Source: Flaviaestuariibacter flavus
GTDB taxonomy: Bacteria > Bacteroidota > Bacteroidia > Chitinophagales > Chitinophagaceae
Direction: 5' to 3'
Assembly (NCBI RefSeq): GCF_004337505.1
Contig: NZ_SJZI01000050.1
Span: 186,001-250,000, forward strand
DNA: 64,000 nt
In this document: positions 1 to 8,179 of the stretch, in pieces
Position numbering within the stretch: the first letter of the stretch is position 1
How the letters are laid out: every line of letters begins with the position of its first letter
Notes under the pieces: model-generated
The model's database searches: none
What the model was told of the DNA's origin: nothing
The model's input: only the letters and a program-made list of their open reading frames with translations
Translations under genes and position numbers: made by a program

Positions 1-335
1 AGTTTCACCAGGTTTTTGTAACCCTGCTCGTTCTTGGCCAGGAGGATCTGGTGAAAGCGGCGGTCTTTTACTTCTTTGGTGAACGTCTTGGCGAAGCGGT
101 TCTCCACGAGGTAAAATTCGCAGCCGACGATCGGCTTTACCTTGGGCTTGCCATTCTCGTCGGTGTGCTTGTAGGCCTGCGACACGAATTCGAACACACC
201 GAACATATTGCCGTGGTCGGAGATGGCGAGCGCCGGCATGCCGTCGGCGATCGCTTTCTTATAGAGGGAGTTGATAGAAGCGGCGCCGTCGAGAAGGGAA
301 TATTGCGTGTGGACGTGTAAGTGGGAGAATTTCAT
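1..335 (-). CDS. dnaE: DNA polymerase III alpha subunit, N-terminal part (runs off the window)
   Basis: This is the first 111 codons of the replicative polymerase catalytic subunit; the rest lies left of the window. The protein begins MKFSHLHVHTQYSLLDGA, the HxH start of the PHP domain that opens bacterial DnaE. It continues with ISDHGNMFG and PIVGCEFYLV, both typical of the same domain. PHP domains bind metals and in some DnaE proteins proofread or stabilise the enzyme; here only the N-terminal HVH and DHG ligands can be seen. The ATG at 333-335 is the obvious start because the conserved domain begins directly after it. It is divergent from the NlpC/P60 gene, with about 147 bp between them. 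Confidence 0.95.
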   Translation of the reverse strand, partial: MKFSHLHVHTQYSLLDGAASINSLYKKAIADGMPALAISDHGNMFGVFEFVSQAYKHTDENGKPKVKPIVGCEFYLVENRFAKTFTKEVKDRRFHQILLAKNEQGYKNLVK

Positions 336-482
336 AGCGTCGTGGGTGCACCGGCGCTGCGGCCGGGGCAGGCGTGCAAGTTACGCCCGAAGGGCGGAAA
401 ACACCGGCACTTTAACCGGCTCTTTTAATCCACATTTTTGCGCAAATTTTTTATAATTTCGTCTTCCACCTAATCGATACCT

Positions 483-1211
483 ATGATCCGGCAGTTCATC
501 CTGATGGCCGCCCTCGCCACCGCGGGCAGCGCCAGCGCGCAGGGCGGTACCAAGTCCGCCACCGGCCCCCAGAGCGTTCGCTTCCTGGAGGATATCGAAG
601 TAGGTTTCGGTCCCGCCGCTAATAATGCAACATCGCCGGCTAATTCCATCGCCCATAAGCCGGGTGCCCTGCCCAATGCGGCTCCTGTAAAATCGGTCGC
701 CCACGGCGCGCCGGTGATGCCCACCCCGCGCAAGCCCGATTTCAGCATCGAAAACGCCGGTACGCTTCATCTGAAGTTCGCCCTGCTGCTCAATACCGAA
801 GTAGAGGCGGTTCCCGAACTGCCACTGCTGGTGCTGATGGACGACTGGTGGGGTACGAAATACCGCCTCGGGGGAAACGACCGCAGCGGCATCGACTGCA
901 GCGGATTTACCTGCATGCTGTACCGGGAGCAATTCCAGGTGCTGCTGCCCCGCACCGCCCGTGACCAATTCGCGGCCACCCGCAGCGTCGATCCGTCGCA
1001 ACTGAAAGAAGGCGACCTGGTATTTTTTACCACGGGCGGGTCGATCACCCACGTCGGCTTCTACCTGCAGAACAATAAGTTCGTTCACGCCTCCACTTCC
1101 GAAGGCGTCACCATTTCCGACCTCAACGACCGTTACTGGCAGGCGCGCTTTGCCGGGGCGGGAAGGTGGGAGACGGGGGCGGTGCCGGTCAATGGTGGTG
1201 TAAGGCCTTAA
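483..1211 (+). CDS. Secreted NlpC/P60-family cysteine peptidase (peptidoglycan hydrolase)
   Basis: A 242-residue exported enzyme predicted to cut peptidoglycan stem peptides. A signal peptide (MIRQFILMAALATAGSASAQ) is followed by about 90 residues of low-complexity, Ala/Pro-rich linker. The NlpC/P60 domain covers roughly residues 120-235. The catalytic Cys is C139 in GIDCSGF, the His is H190 in THVGFY, and the third polar residue is H202 in FVHAS. LKEGDLVFF is also typical of the fold. The length and the single C-terminal domain fit small periplasmic or lipid-free NlpC/P60 proteins of Bacteroidota. No second cell-wall-binding domain is visible. The exact bond cleaved cannot be judged from sequence. 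The gene ends in front of a palindromic repeat that separates it from the convergent flippase gene. Confidence 0.9.
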   Translation: MIRQFILMAALATAGSASAQGGTKSATGPQSVRFLEDIEVGFGPAANNATSPANSIAHKPGALPNAAPVKSVAHGAPVMPTPRKPDFSIENAGTLHLKFALLLNTEVEAVPELPLLVLMDDWWGTKYRLGGNDRSGIDCSGFTCMLYREQFQVLLPRTARDQFAATRSVDPSQLKEGDLVFFTTGGSITHVGFYLQNNKFVHASTSEGVTISDLNDRYWQARFAGAGRWETGAVPVNGGVRP

Positions 1212-1247
1212 GCCCGGTTGAGAGAAAGGCTTTTGAAGTAAAAAAGA

Positions 1248-1384
1248 GTCTTTCACCGCGAAGAGAATAAGAAAAGAAGTTGTTACGCTAAGATTATACA
1301 AATAGGTCCCGGCTTGCCGGGACCTATTCAATTATATTCCTTTGCGAAACGCTTATTCAACTTCTTTTCTTCGCGGTGAAAGAC
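1248..1384. repeat. Palindromic intergenic repeat, family A, copy 1, with terminator hairpin
   Basis: A 17-bp perfect inverted repeat (GTCTTTCACCGCGAAGA at 1248-1264 and its complement at 1368-1384) encloses a second, near-perfect palindrome at 1301-1328: a 13-bp stem containing GGTCCCGGC with a two-base loop. The left arm carries about 8 extra bases (GAGAATAA) relative to the right. The element fills the gap between two convergent genes, so the central hairpin can serve as a terminator in both directions. A related copy lies at about 52941-53072. CCGCGAAGA-type dispersed repeats are common in environmental genomes; their function is not known to me. Confidence 0.85.
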
Positions 1385-1429
1385 CCTTCTTCACCTTAAA
1401 AATCTTCCAGCGAAGAACTCCTGAAGCGG

Positions 1430-2941
1430 TCATTCTTTACTACCCAAACCGAGACGTTTCTTGATTGTTTCCCACACCGGCATGATATCCGGGGAAAGCT
1501 TCAGCGCCAGCACGCCGGTGGCAAAAGTGACGCTGAAAATGGTCGTGCGCAGCACCAGCCACCAGAAGCCCGTATGATCGCGGCCCGCGAAGTAGGCCAG
1601 CAGGTAGCAGGCCGCGGCCAGCAGCAGCGTGTACAGGGTGTTGATCGTAAAGGGCTGCATCCCGTAGCGGCGCCACAGGAAGATATAGCGCACGGCATTG
1701 AACACGGTAAAGGCGACGAGCCCGCTCACAGCCGGCCCGTAGATACCCACTTTCCGGGTGAGCAGGTAATTGAGCGGCAGCGCCAGGGTGAACAGGATGA
1801 GTCCGCTTGTAAATTCAAAGCGCCAGGAGGTGGAAGTAGCAATGATCTGCGAGGAAAGACCAGTACCCATATCCAACACCCGCGTCAGGCCGAGGAAGAA
1901 GAATACGAGGAAGGCGTAATTGAAGTCTTTCTGTATATGAAAGGTAAGCAGCGCGTCGCGGAAGTTGAGCCAGATAAGGCAAAACATGGCAACCGAAAAC
2001 ACCAGCTGGTTGATCGACGAGCGCTGGTAGATCCGCCCGATCCGACCAAGGTCTTTGGCCCGCCAGCCCTCCGACAGGTGGCTTACCGCCGCCGATACGA
2101 TGGCCCGCTGCGGGGCCTGGATGAGGCTCGCCAGGATCTCTCCAAGCGAGTAAATCCCCGCCATGGCCATACCGTCGGGGAGCACCGCCGCGATGATCAA
2201 CTTATCAACTACCGAAACCAGGTTGAAGATGATGGTGCTCGACCAGGTAAAGGTGGTGAGTGCGAGAATCTTTGATTTCAGGCGTCGCGACACTTTGCTG
2301 ACGCGGAAGGTAAAATGCACAACGTCCATGCGCCACAGCACCAGCAGGAGCAGGAGGCCGATGAGCAGGTAAAGGAGCGAATAGATATGGATGAAGCGGT
2401 CGAAGCTCCGGATGACCCCCAGGGTGGTGAGCACGATCAGCAGCATCGTAAACAGCCGGAAGAGCACCTCCTTGAAAAAATTACTCAGAACCGACTTGCC
2501 GTGAAACCACGAGAAGCCTTCCAGCACCGCGTAAATAGTGTAGCCGAAGGCAAAGGGATAGATCCAGTAGTAATACTTCGGAAGCTCGGGGGCGTTGTTG
2601 AATACTTTGTTGACCACCGGCTCTTTGAACACCGCTCCGATGATGGCAACGACCACAAAGCCCAGCAGGGGAAAGAGCAGTGCCCAGGTAAACTGGTCGT
2701 TTTGCCTGCGGGGCAGATGCGCATTGTAATAGGGGAAGAACTTGGTGATGTAGGAGAGTGTGCCGAAAGATGCAAGGGTGAAAAAAATGCTCGCCACCGA
2801 CAGGAAGGTCATGGTGAGCCCGTATTGCTCTTTGGTTAAGCCGCCCTCCCGGGTAAAGAGGTACGTATTGACGAAACCGAGCAGGAAGCCAAAGTATACG
2901 ATGGCTGAAGAGAAAAGGCTTTGCTTCCGGATGGTGCTCAT
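1430..2941 (-). CDS. Polysaccharide flippase-like membrane protein (Wzx/MVF type)
   Basis: A 503-residue multi-spanning inner-membrane protein of the oligosaccharide flippase/polysaccharide biosynthesis family (MOP superfamily). Hydrophobic helices fill almost the whole length. The first follows MSTIRKQSLFSSAIVYFGF, and the cytoplasmic-type segment TREGGLTKEQYGL sits between the first helices, as is usual in Bacteroidota members. Expected role: moving lipid-linked glycans across the cytoplasmic membrane. No glycosyltransferase or polymerase gene is nearby, so the substrate is unknown. The frame stays open 88 codons further upstream, but that stretch overlaps the next gene and is not protein-like, so the ATG at 2939-2941 was chosen. 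It probably forms an operon with the cupin/GNAT gene upstream (34 bp gap). Confidence 0.85.
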   Translation of the reverse strand: MSTIRKQSLFSSAIVYFGFLLGFVNTYLFTREGGLTKEQYGLTMTFLSVASIFFTLASFGTLSYITKFFPYYNAHLPRRQNDQFTWALLFPLLGFVVVAIIGAVFKEPVVNKVFNNAPELPKYYYWIYPFAFGYTIYAVLEGFSWFHGKSVLSNFFKEVLFRLFTMLLIVLTTLGVIRSFDRFIHIYSLLYLLIGLLLLLVLWRMDVVHFTFRVSKVSRRLKSKILALTTFTWSSTIIFNLVSVVDKLIIAAVLPDGMAMAGIYSLGEILASLIQAPQRAIVSAAVSHLSEGWRAKDLGRIGRIYQRSSINQLVFSVAMFCLIWLNFRDALLTFHIQKDFNYAFLVFFFLGLTRVLDMGTGLSSQIIATSTSWRFEFTSGLILFTLALPLNYLLTRKVGIYGPAVSGLVAFTVFNAVRYIFLWRRYGMQPFTINTLYTLLLAAACYLLAYFAGRDHTGFWWLVLRTTIFSVTFATGVLALKLSPDIMPVWETIKKRLGLGSKE

Positions 2942-2975
2942 GGCGGCGAAGATAGGGATCGTGAATCGAGGTCCG

Positions 2976-3839
2976 TCAGCTGCGGGCGAGGGGCTTTCTG
3001 AAGAGGAGCAGGTTTTCGCCCTCGACGGTGCGGGGGCCGTCGTTGCGCAGCCCGAGCCGCTCCAGCAGGCGGATCGAGCGATGATTGTCCGGAAGTGTAA
3101 TGGCAAATACCTCGGGCAGGACGCCGTTTTGCGCCAGCCTGTCCAGGAGGGCTTTACTCGATTCGTAGGAATAGCCTTTTCCTTCATGCTCCGGAAGCAG
3201 CGCAAAGCCGATATCCGGATGTTCCAGCCAGGGACGGCGGATCAGCGTGGTGATACCCACCGGGATGCCGCTTTCGCGCAGCCGAACCACGTGAATGGTG
3301 GCATTGGCATTGCCCAGCATCCCCTGTATATAGCGTACCGCGTCTTCTTCAGAATGCACCTTGCGGTCGCCGATAAAGTGAAGCCAGCCTTCGGAGTTGA
3401 CCAGCCCGCGGATAAAGGTGCTGTCGTCGATCCGCAGGATGTCGAGGCGGAGGCGCCCGGTTTCGAGGTGATCGGGGAGGAGGCCCGCGCCCTGGCGCTG
3501 CAGGAAGTCACCATCGATGATCAGGAGGCGAACGCCGTCTTCCGACACCGAGCGGTGGCTGCTCAGCTCGTCCGACACCACGTAGGTGCCGCCTTCCCGC
3601 AGCTCGATGCGCTCGCCGCTTTGCAGCTCACTGGTGAAGTGCCCCTGCAGGCAATGCACAATATGCCCCTTGCGGCACCAATGGTCGGCAAGGTAGCCCG
3701 GCGAATACTCCACGATCCGGATGCGCAGGCCGCCGAATTGCTGCGTCTGCCACCAGGAGGTGCCCGTTTCACCCTTGTGCTCGGTCTTTTCTATGTGCGA
3801 CCAGTCGATGGCCTGGAAGGGAATGTTGATTTGTGCCAT
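2976..3839 (-). CDS. Fusion protein: DHCW-type cupin plus GNAT acetyltransferase
   Basis: A 287-residue protein of two parts. Residues 1 to about 115 are a DHCW-motif cupin, a small beta-barrel family normally about 105-110 residues long; the signature is ADHWCRKGHIVHCLQG with a later SSHRS. Residues from about 122 to 285 are a RimJ/RimL-like GNAT acetyltransferase: GRLRLDILRIDD opens it, and GFALLPEHEGKGYSYE contains the acetyl-CoA-binding turn, followed by NHRSIRLLERLGL. The frame is continuous with no sign of a frameshift. GNATs of this kind acetylate protein N-termini, ribosomal proteins or small amines; DHCW cupins have no firm function. The fusion suggests that the cupin senses or presents a ligand to the transferase, which is inference. 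Cytoplasmic, with no signal peptide. Confidence 0.85.
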   Translation of the reverse strand: MAQINIPFQAIDWSHIEKTEHKGETGTSWWQTQQFGGLRIRIVEYSPGYLADHWCRKGHIVHCLQGHFTSELQSGERIELREGGTYVVSDELSSHRSVSEDGVRLLIIDGDFLQRQGAGLLPDHLETGRLRLDILRIDDSTFIRGLVNSEGWLHFIGDRKVHSEEDAVRYIQGMLGNANATIHVVRLRESGIPVGITTLIRRPWLEHPDIGFALLPEHEGKGYSYESSKALLDRLAQNGVLPEVFAITLPDNHRSIRLLERLGLRNDGPRTVEGENLLLFRKPLARS

Positions 3840-3858
3840 GGGATGTGGGGCGAGCGAT

Positions 3859-3975
3859 AAAGAACGCTGATTCCGCAGGCGGAATACGCTGATTGGTTAT
3901 GATGTTTTATGATTGGCTGACGCACGCGATCTCATCTGCGTGCACCATAAAAATCATAAGAAATCTGCGTTCTTT
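3859..3975. repeat. Palindromic intergenic repeat, family B (single copy here)
   Basis: Imperfect inverted repeat: AAAGAACGCTGATT at 3859 pairs with AAATCTGCGTTCTTT at 3961-3975, and inner arms GTTATGATGTTTTATG and CATAAAAATCATAAG also pair. It lies between the 5' side of the cupin/GNAT gene and the 3' end of the M1 peptidase gene. AACGCTGATT...ATGATT-type elements recur in many environmental bacterial genomes. No open frame is present. Confidence 0.7.
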
Positions 3976-3980
3976 CGTCT

Positions 3981-5648
3981 TCACGACTTCACCTTAATGT
4001 AAAAGTTCTTATCCACCGTCAGCCCGTCGAACTTGCCGCCATCGATCTTTACCTTGGTCTCACCCGTTGTGGGGTTGATCCACTGGCCGTTGGAAAGACG
4101 CACCGGCATGTTGAAGCCGTCGATACAGTCGGTCCAGCGGAACACCAGCTTGTCATCCTCCGCCTTGAACTCGAGGGTCGGGACCTGCGTGGTGCGGAGA
4201 TACTGGTCAAAGATCTTCGAGAGATCCTTGCCGCTTTTCTTCGATATATATTGCTCCACCTGTTGCGTGGTAACGGTCTGGTGGCGGAAGTCTCTGTTGA
4301 GACCCCGCAGGATGTCGCGGAACAACTTGTCGTCGTTGATCACCTGGCGGATCGTGTGAATGAGGTTGGCGCCTTTATAATACATATCGCCCGAGCCTTC
4401 CTGGTTTACACCGTAGGGGCCGATGATGGGCTTGTCGTTTGCAATGTTTTTGCGCAGACCCTGCAGGTAGACGTTTGCCGAATCCTTGCCTTTGTAGTAT
4501 TCGATGAACAGGGTTTCCGAATAATCGGTAAAGCCTTCGTGCACCCACATGTCGGCGATGTCTTTGGTGGTGATGTTGTTGGCAAACCATTCGTGTCCGC
4601 TTTCGTGCACGATAATATAGTCCCACCATTTGCCCTGGCCCGTGCCCGAAAGGTCGGAGCCGAGGTAGCCGTTGCGGTACTGGTTGCCATAGGCCACGGC
4701 GCTCTGGTGTTCCATGCCGAGGTGCGGTGCGTCCACCAGCTTATACGAGTCGTTGTAGAAAGGGTAGGGGCCAAACCAGTATTCAAAGGCGCGGAGCATG
4801 GGCTTTACCTGCTGGAATTGCTTCTGCGCTTTTTCAAGGTTGTAGTCGAGCACCCAGTAGGAGAGATCCAGCTTTCCGCCTTCGCCCATCAGCGTGTCGG
4901 TGAAGTTGACGTACTTGCCGATATAGGGAATGATCGTGTAGTTGTTGATGGGAGATGTGACGGACCAGTCGTAGTAGCGTTTGCCCGGCACGTTGGCGGC
5001 GGCCGTTCGTTTCACCATCATCTGGCGACCATTGCCGACGGCTACCAGCGTATCGGGCACGATCATCGTGAGGTGCGCGCCGAGGTCGGGTTCGTCGCTC
5101 TGGTGATCTTTACAGGGATACCACACGGAGGCGCCAAGACCCTGGCAGGCAACGGTCATCCAGGGACGGCCCTGCTTGTCTTTGCGCCAGATCCAGCCGC
5201 CATCCCAGGGCGGACGGATCGCGGGGCGCGGTACGCCATGGTAGGTGATCGTCAGCTGTGCGTCTTCGGGGGCAAATTGTTTTGAATCGAGAAGCCACGC
5301 ATTTCCGTCACGCCGCACCGGGATGTTGTGCCGCTTGGTGCCGTTGCTGAAGGATGCGGTGACCCGGTCGATCGTCATCGGCTCCTGCAGATCGATCTGC
5401 AGGAGCCCGGGGTTGGGCGCTACCCGCTTAAAGTCGATCACGACGGAGCCCTTTATACTGCGCTTATCGAAATCGGGTTCCACCTCTATTGAATAACGCT
5501 GTACATCCCACCAGGTTCTGTTCGGGTTGAGCGATCCCCTCAGCGAGTCCTGACGGGTAAACTCCTGCTTCTGGTGCAGGGGCTGCGCGCCGGCAACGGA
5601 GGCGGCAAGCAGGGCAGAGGCGAAGAGAAGACGGTGTGCTTGTATCAT
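3981..5648 (-). CDS. Secreted M1-family metallopeptidase (aminopeptidase)
   Basis: A 555-residue zinc aminopeptidase of the gluzincin M1 family, exported by the signal peptide in its first 21 residues (ending VAGAQ). The zinc motif is HESGH at 348-352 with the third ligand E371 (HExxH-x18-E). The substrate-binding GxMEN-type motif appears as LGMEH at 310-314, so the last residue is His where Asn is usual. The protein is shorter than classic ~850-residue M1 enzymes: it keeps the N-terminal beta domain and the catalytic domain, plus a short C-terminal stretch, and lacks the large helical ERAP1-like domain. Such short forms are common in Bacteroidota. Likely role: periplasmic peptide degradation. 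It is divergent from a peptide-type solute-binding lipoprotein gene, which fits peptide scavenging. Confidence 0.92.
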   Translation of the reverse strand: MIQAHRLLFASALLAASVAGAQPLHQKQEFTRQDSLRGSLNPNRTWWDVQRYSIEVEPDFDKRSIKGSVVIDFKRVAPNPGLLQIDLQEPMTIDRVTASFSNGTKRHNIPVRRDGNAWLLDSKQFAPEDAQLTITYHGVPRPAIRPPWDGGWIWRKDKQGRPWMTVACQGLGASVWYPCKDHQSDEPDLGAHLTMIVPDTLVAVGNGRQMMVKRTAAANVPGKRYYDWSVTSPINNYTIIPYIGKYVNFTDTLMGEGGKLDLSYWVLDYNLEKAQKQFQQVKPMLRAFEYWFGPYPFYNDSYKLVDAPHLGMEHQSAVAYGNQYRNGYLGSDLSGTGQGKWWDYIIVHESGHEWFANNITTKDIADMWVHEGFTDYSETLFIEYYKGKDSANVYLQGLRKNIANDKPIIGPYGVNQEGSGDMYYKGANLIHTIRQVINDDKLFRDILRGLNRDFRHQTVTTQQVEQYISKKSGKDLSKIFDQYLRTTQVPTLEFKAEDDKLVFRWTDCIDGFNMPVRLSNGQWINPTTGETKVKIDGGKFDGLTVDKNFYIKVKS

Positions 5649-5701
5649 CAGTAAGGCCTTTTGGCTTTAAGGGCCTAATTTAGACTGCTTTTGGATACCG
5701 C

Positions 5702-7321
5702 ATGAACCGCCCGTCGAAATATTGGCTTTTTGTATTAGTACTGCTCGCCGGATGCTACGGCGGCGAAAAGGAGGCCGGCAATGTATTCCGGTACAACGAG
5801 TCTTCCGGCGTCGCTTCGCTCGACCCGGCCTTTGCCAAGAACCAGAGCGTGATGTGGCCGATCCACCAGTTGTTCAATACGCTGGTGGAGACCGATTCGG
5901 CACTCAACCTCGTTCCTTCGCTTGCGCGTGCCTGGGAGCTTTCGCCCGACCGCCGTACCTATACCTTTCACCTGCGCACGGACGTTTTTTTTCACGACGA
6001 TGCCTGCTTTCCGAACGGTACGGGTCGGCGCATGAAGGCAAGCGACGTAGCCTACAGCCTGGGCCGCATCATCGATCAAAAGACCGCATCGCCCGGCGCC
6101 TGGATTTTCCAGGACAAGATCGACAGCGCACGCAGCTTCGTAGCGGTCAACGACTCCACGTTCGAGCTGCGCCTGCTGCGGCCCTACGGACCCATCCTCG
6201 GTATTCTTTCCATGCAATACTGCTCCGTGCTGCCCCGCGAGGCCGTGGCGCGCTACGGCAACGACCTGCGCAAGCATCCTGTCGGTACCGGCCCTTTCCG
6301 CTACGTGGCCTGGGAAGAAGGGCAGGCCCTCATCCTGAAGCGGCATCCGCACTACTTCGAACGCGATGCACAGGGGCGGCAGCTGCCTTACCTCGACGGG
6401 GTGCGGATTTCTTTTTATGACAATAAAGCCACGGAGTTCCTGCTCTTCCGGCAGGGCAAGCTCGATTTTATCAATGATATCGAGGCTTCCTTTAAAGACG
6501 AAGTGCTTTCGCGCCGCGGTGAGCTGCGGTCCGAATGGCGCGGCCGTGTGCGGCTCGACAAGCATGCTTACCTGAACACCGAATACCTGGGATTGCTGGT
6601 GGACAGCACCAACCCGCTGCTACGGGCGGCGCCCACGCGGCAGCGACTCGTGCGGCAGGCCATCAACTATGCTATCGACCGGAGGGCGCTGGTACGGTAC
6701 CTGCGCAACTCCATCGGCACACCCGCGGAAAGTGGCTTTGTGCCGGCAGGGCTGCCCTCTTTTAGTGCGGAAGCGGTGAAAGGATACGTGTACAACCCGG
6801 CGGAGGCGCGGCGACTGCTGGCTGAAGCGGGTTACGGATCGAGGCCGGTGCCGGCGCTTAAGCTGCAAACAATCCCGGTGTATGCCGAGATCGGCAACTT
6901 CATTGCGCGCCAGCTGGGGGAGGTGGGCATCCCGGTGCAGGTGGAGGTAGTGCAGAAGTCGCTGCTGCTGGACATGACCAGCAACGGCAAGGCGCTTTTT
7001 TTCCGTGGCTCCTGGATCGCTGATTATCCCGACGCGGAGAATTACCTCAGCGTGTTCTATTCGAAAAACCCGGCGCCGCCGAATTATACGCGCTATCACA
7101 ACCCGGCCTTTGACGCGCTGTTTGAAGCCGCCATTGCCGAGCCGGATGAGGCAAAGCGCGATGCGCTCTACCGCCAGGCCGATGCGCTCATCGTACGCGA
7201 CGCGCCCGTGGTGCCGCTTTGGTACGATATGGTGATCCACCTGGTGCAGCCCGGCGTGGAAGGCTTTCCGGCCAATGCGTTGAATCTACTGGAATTGAGA
7301 AAGGTCAGAAAGACGAGATGA
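5702..7321 (+). CDS. Peptide/nickel-type ABC transporter solute-binding lipoprotein (family 5)
   Basis: A 539-residue family 5 extracellular solute-binding protein (DppA/OppA fold). The lipobox LLAGC puts the lipidated cysteine at C18. The family pattern is clear: ASLDPAFAKN near the N-terminus, then a RPYGPILGILS region, HPVGTGPFRYVAWEEGQALILKRH, DGVRISFY, and the late NYTRYHNPAFDALFEAA region. It should bind peptides or other small solutes in the periplasm. No permease or ATPase gene adjoins it, so it either serves a transporter encoded elsewhere or works alone, as several Bacteroidota family 5 lipoproteins appear to. It is divergent from the M1 aminopeptidase (53 bp gap). Confidence 0.9.
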   Translation: MNRPSKYWLFVLVLLAGCYGGEKEAGNVFRYNESSGVASLDPAFAKNQSVMWPIHQLFNTLVETDSALNLVPSLARAWELSPDRRTYTFHLRTDVFFHDDACFPNGTGRRMKASDVAYSLGRIIDQKTASPGAWIFQDKIDSARSFVAVNDSTFELRLLRPYGPILGILSMQYCSVLPREAVARYGNDLRKHPVGTGPFRYVAWEEGQALILKRHPHYFERDAQGRQLPYLDGVRISFYDNKATEFLLFRQGKLDFINDIEASFKDEVLSRRGELRSEWRGRVRLDKHAYLNTEYLGLLVDSTNPLLRAAPTRQRLVRQAINYAIDRRALVRYLRNSIGTPAESGFVPAGLPSFSAEAVKGYVYNPAEARRLLAEAGYGSRPVPALKLQTIPVYAEIGNFIARQLGEVGIPVQVEVVQKSLLLDMTSNGKALFFRGSWIADYPDAENYLSVFYSKNPAPPNYTRYHNPAFDALFEAAIAEPDEAKRDALYRQADALIVRDAPVVPLWYDMVIHLVQPGVEGFPANALNLLELRKVRKTR

Positions 7322-7422
7322 ATATCGAACACCGATCAAGAAATTTCGAATAACGAAATAGGCCTGAGTATCCGGCTCATTTCAACCTTACTTCGAAATT
7401 CGGTATTCCTTGATCGATATTC
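7320..7422. repeat. Palindromic intergenic repeat, family C, copy 1
   Basis: GAATATCGA...GATCAAGAAATTTCGAA on the left pairs imperfectly with TTCGAAATTCGGTATTCCTTGATCGATATTC on the right, making a roughly 100-bp imperfect palindrome at a convergent gene junction. The core words (GAATATCGAA, AAGGAATA, CGAATAACGAA) recur at 10980 and 44089. It could act as a bidirectional terminator or transcript 3'-end stabiliser. Confidence 0.75.
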
Positions 7423-7430
7423 AATATTTT

Positions 7431-7706
7431 CTACTCTTCATCCTCGTGGTACGAGTCCTGCTCTTGTGTAGACGTGTCATTGTACTGCTTCTCCCACTCC
7501 GAAACATGCTCGTCGGTGAGGCACTCAATGATGTCATGAATAGAGTCGCCCTTGCGGCGCCAGCCGGTAGCCAGCTGGTCGTCGTAGTAGAAGACATAAA
7601 GGCAATGGTCCGTTTCGCTCGCAACGCGGATGAGGCGAACGGAGTCATCCTTTTTTTCCTGAATCAGATAATAGCAGCCGGGTTCCAGCAATCCATACGA
7701 ATACAT
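7431..7706 (-). CDS. Small acidic hypothetical protein
   Basis: A 91-residue protein that I do not recognise. It starts MYSYGLLEPGCYYLIQEKKDD and ends in a strongly acidic tail (EQDSYHEDEE). The mix of short beta-like strands (SVRLIRVA, CLYVFYYDD) suggests a small beta-rich cytoplasmic domain, in part like small SH3-type folds; no motif allows a function. The reading frame is supported by ordinary codon use and by a good ribosome-binding sequence, AAGAGGAGAACGT, directly before the ATG, which is rare among the genes here. It is convergent with the solute-binding lipoprotein gene, with a family C repeat between them. Confidence 0.65.
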   Translation of the reverse strand: MYSYGLLEPGCYYLIQEKKDDSVRLIRVASETDHCLYVFYYDDQLATGWRRKGDSIHDIIECLTDEHVSEWEKQYNDTSTQEQDSYHEDEE

Positions 7707-8179
7707 ACGTTCTCCTCTTTTTAAAAATCAACACGGGTATGGGTCAGTAAGTGTACTTCCGAATTTAATGGGGGTGGGTACGGGAGCCCGGGTTAAAGGC
7801 GCGTTCCGGGGTCAAAATTAGGGGCTTTCGGGTGGAAATAATTTTTAGAATATCAAAAATTTGTGTTATCAAAAGAATCTTTATAATTGATTGATTGTCA
7901 ATAGTTTAAAATACCTGAGCCGTGCCCGTTAGTGAAAATAAAAACTAAATAATTTAGTACATATGCCGGAAATTCGCCGTATATTTGAGGGCTGAGTTTA
8001 CGGACCGTTTTAGCCCCTGGAAGCCACCCTTTCCCCGTTTTTTCGATGCGCCTCGCACCCCGTTCGCCCAAAGGCGGCGGTCACTGGCTGGCGGTCGGCT
8101 TCCGGGCACCGCGGCAGGGCTACTTGCCCGCGGCGACGGCCAATCCTGTCCGTAACCATTATTTTTACCAAAAAAGTGA
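7707..8179. other. 473-bp intergenic region with long parE leader
   Basis: The left half (about 7800-7970) is AT-rich and the right half (about 8020-8160) is very GC-rich, with a TATATTTG box at 7980-7987 between them. If transcription starts there, parE has a leader of roughly 190 bases with several GC-rich inverted segments (for example GGCGGCGGTCACTGGCTGGC). I could not match it to SRP RNA, tmRNA, RNase P RNA or a known riboswitch. The antisense frame at 7954-8328 is not protein-like. Confidence 0.5.
7980..7987 (+). promoter_or_regulatory. Candidate Bacteroidota -7 box for parE
   Basis: TATATTTG matches the TAnnTTTG -7 consensus of Bacteroidota primary sigma factor promoters. A weak -33 candidate (TTTAG, 7953-7957) lies 22 bases upstream. 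The box is about 190 bases from the parE ATG, so the leader would be long. Confidence 0.4.

Noticed and set aside
2942-3205. N-terminal extension of the flippase gene
   Set aside because: The added 88 codons overlap the cupin/GNAT gene in another frame and are not membrane-like or conserved.
8040-8160. The GC-rich parE leader tested as SRP RNA, tmRNA or RNase P RNA
   Set aside because: The invariant words of these RNAs (for example the GGAAG tetraloop region of SRP RNA) are absent.
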